NCBI GenBank assembly: GCA_030591795.1
Contig: JAUVAJ010000071.1
Span: 1 to 7,653 of the forward strand
Direction: 5' to 3'
DNA length: 7,653 nucleotides
From: Desulfuromonadales bacterium
GTDB lineage: Bacteria; Desulfobacterota; Desulfuromonadia; Desulfuromonadales; UBA2294
A program made the translations under genes and the position numbers. Numbering within the stretch: position 1 is the stretch's first letter; the number at the start of each line of letters is the position of its first letter. The notes under the pieces are model-generated. The model was not told the DNA's origin and made no database searches. It saw nothing but the letters and a program-made list of their open reading frames with translations. Shown here in pieces: positions 6,631-7,653 of the stretch.

Positions 6631-7653
6631 ATAAAAGTTTTTCGTTCGACTCTTGCGCCGACGGTTCAGATAGTTTCTGCAGTATCCGGGCGACCGGAAC
6701 ATTTTCAAAATCGACACTCAAGCGCTCCCGCGAAGAAGTCTGCTTGAAACCTCGCTCAAGAATCGCCGCCTCAATCCCTGGCATGTGCAGGGCACCCCAG
6801 GGGATGACGATAGTGTCATAAAGCGGTAAAACCCTATCGACCCAGGAGAGAACGACCTCATTGCGTGAATCGAGCAGATCGCCAAAAATAATTTCCGAAG
6901 TCTCCGGGGTGATATTCTCCTGGGCCCAGGCATCGTAAGCCTGCAACCCTTGAGGCAGTGAATCACTATTAAACAGGTGTTTGCCGAGAATATTAATAAA
7001 TTCAATCGTCTGCGGGTCAAAGCGGTTCAGGTCGGTATCGGCATGAATAATATGTGGTTCCAGGTTGTCATACTCAGCCAATGACATCTCGGCCAGATCC
7101 GCTTCATTGATAAGCTGGCCGGCAAACTCCATATCGGCCTGAGAAGTCAAACCGAGCAGCTGAGCCATGGAGTCGTAGCCAAAACTGGTAGTCAACAGGC
7201 GGTCCTCGTCTGTCACGCCTTCAGCCAGAATAACCGTCCGACCGGATGTTGTTGAATCGATCAGGTCACTATAGAAATCGTGTTCGCCGATATGAATCAT
7301 CCCGGTCAGGCGGATGTTTTTCCCGGCGCGGCTGTAAACCCGTTCCTCCATATGAATGCCATCGCTGCCGAGACGCATAAACCCGGCGGTCTCAATATCG
7401 GCGTAATGCGCCATGACTGCAACCGCCATAAAACCGAAGGCCACAGGCAACAGCACAAGATGCAACACAAAAAACAGTAAGGTATTGCGCAAACCAAAGA
7501 AATCGTCAAGGAAACGTTCTTCCGGCAGCAGGCGATTGCTACCGGCGGTCCCAGCATAGAGAATAAACGGCAGCAGCCCGAGTAAAATCTGGGCAGCAGC
7601 AGCCAACAGACCAAACGAGCCGCCAGTTTCGACAATCGGCCAGGCACCAACGC
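6629..7653 (-). CDS. Membrane-anchored TraB/GumN/TIKI-like GxxH protein (5' end outside window)
   Basis: The frame is open to the right edge, so the true start lies outside; the TTG at 7606 is not needed as a start. 340 residues are visible, counted here from the first full codon. Two hydrophobic segments lie at about 15-37 and 56-80 (LLFFVLHLVLLPVAFGFMAVAV), followed by a soluble domain. That domain has GMIH (117-120), an acidic AEGV (E144) and GALHMPGIEAAILERGF (from 286, second GxxH with H289). Two GxxH motifs plus a conserved Glu mark the TraB/PrgY/GumN/TIKI group, some members of which are metal-dependent proteases. I infer a membrane-tethered hydrolase or protease-like protein, but the substrate is unknown and catalysis is unproven. 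The gene ends in TAG within the ribosome site of the small exported protein, which suggests an operon and possibly a joint role in the envelope. Confidence 0.65.
   Translation of the reverse strand, partial: VGAWPIVETGGSFGLLAAAAQILLGLLPFILYAGTAGSNRLLPEERFLDDFFGLRNTLLFFVLHLVLLPVAFGFMAVAVMAHYADIETAGFMRLGSDGIHMEERVYSRAGKNIRLTGMIHIGEHDFYSDLIDSTTSGRTVILAEGVTDEDRLLTTSFGYDSMAQLLGLTSQADMEFAGQLINEADLAEMSLAEYDNLEPHIIHADTDLNRFDPQTIEFINILGKHLFNSDSLPQGLQAYDAWAQENITPETSEIIFGDLLDSRNEVVLSWVDRVLPLYDTIVIPWGALHMPGIEAAILERGFKQTSSRERLSVDFENVPVARILQKLSEPSAQESNEKLL

Overview
The window looks like a chromosomal stretch of a sensory-rich Gram-negative bacterium. A Desulfuromonas/Geobacter-type member of the Desulfobacterota (old Deltaproteobacteria) fits best. 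The grounds are a multi-PAS hybrid histidine kinase, a receiver-PilZ protein whose PilZ part resembles the paralogous family described in Myxococcus, an exported FKBP isomerase, and a C-rich/G-rich hairpin repeat of a kind common in such genomes. This placement is inference from gene types, not from a marker gene.

Layout. Bases 1-369 hold no convincing gene. They contain a hairpin-rich repeat element (130-229) framed by an exact 15-bp direct repeat (105-119 and 248-262), followed by a plausible promoter. On the + strand come an exported FKBP-type peptidyl-prolyl isomerase (370-1146) with a strong terminator, then a receiver-PilZ protein (1311-2033) whose phosphorylation-switch and c-di-GMP-binding residues are partly lost. 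A perfect 15-bp bidirectional terminator separates it from the minus-strand genes that converge on it.

On the minus strand, in transcription order from the right edge, are three genes. The first is a membrane-anchored protein with the two GxxH motifs of the TraB/GumN/TIKI group (7653-6629, 5' end outside the window). The second is a small exported protein (6619-6254), probably translationally coupled to the first and interrupted by one in-frame TAG. The third is a CHASE-TM-PASx5-histidine kinase-receiver hybrid sensor kinase, also cut by one in-frame TAG: a 312-aa CHASE membrane half (6157-5219) and a 1012-aa kinase half (5212-2174), in the same reading frame.

The most striking observation is that two neighbouring minus-strand genes are each broken by a single TAG, with no frameshift and with conserved sequence continuing directly after it. 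Nonsense mutation, sequencing error and genuine UAG readthrough or recoding (pyrrolysine or a suppressor tRNA) are all open. Against wholesale recoding, the kinase half and the TraB-like gene both end in TAG. Reading through those two TAGs would add only 14 residues and 1 residue respectively before a TGA.
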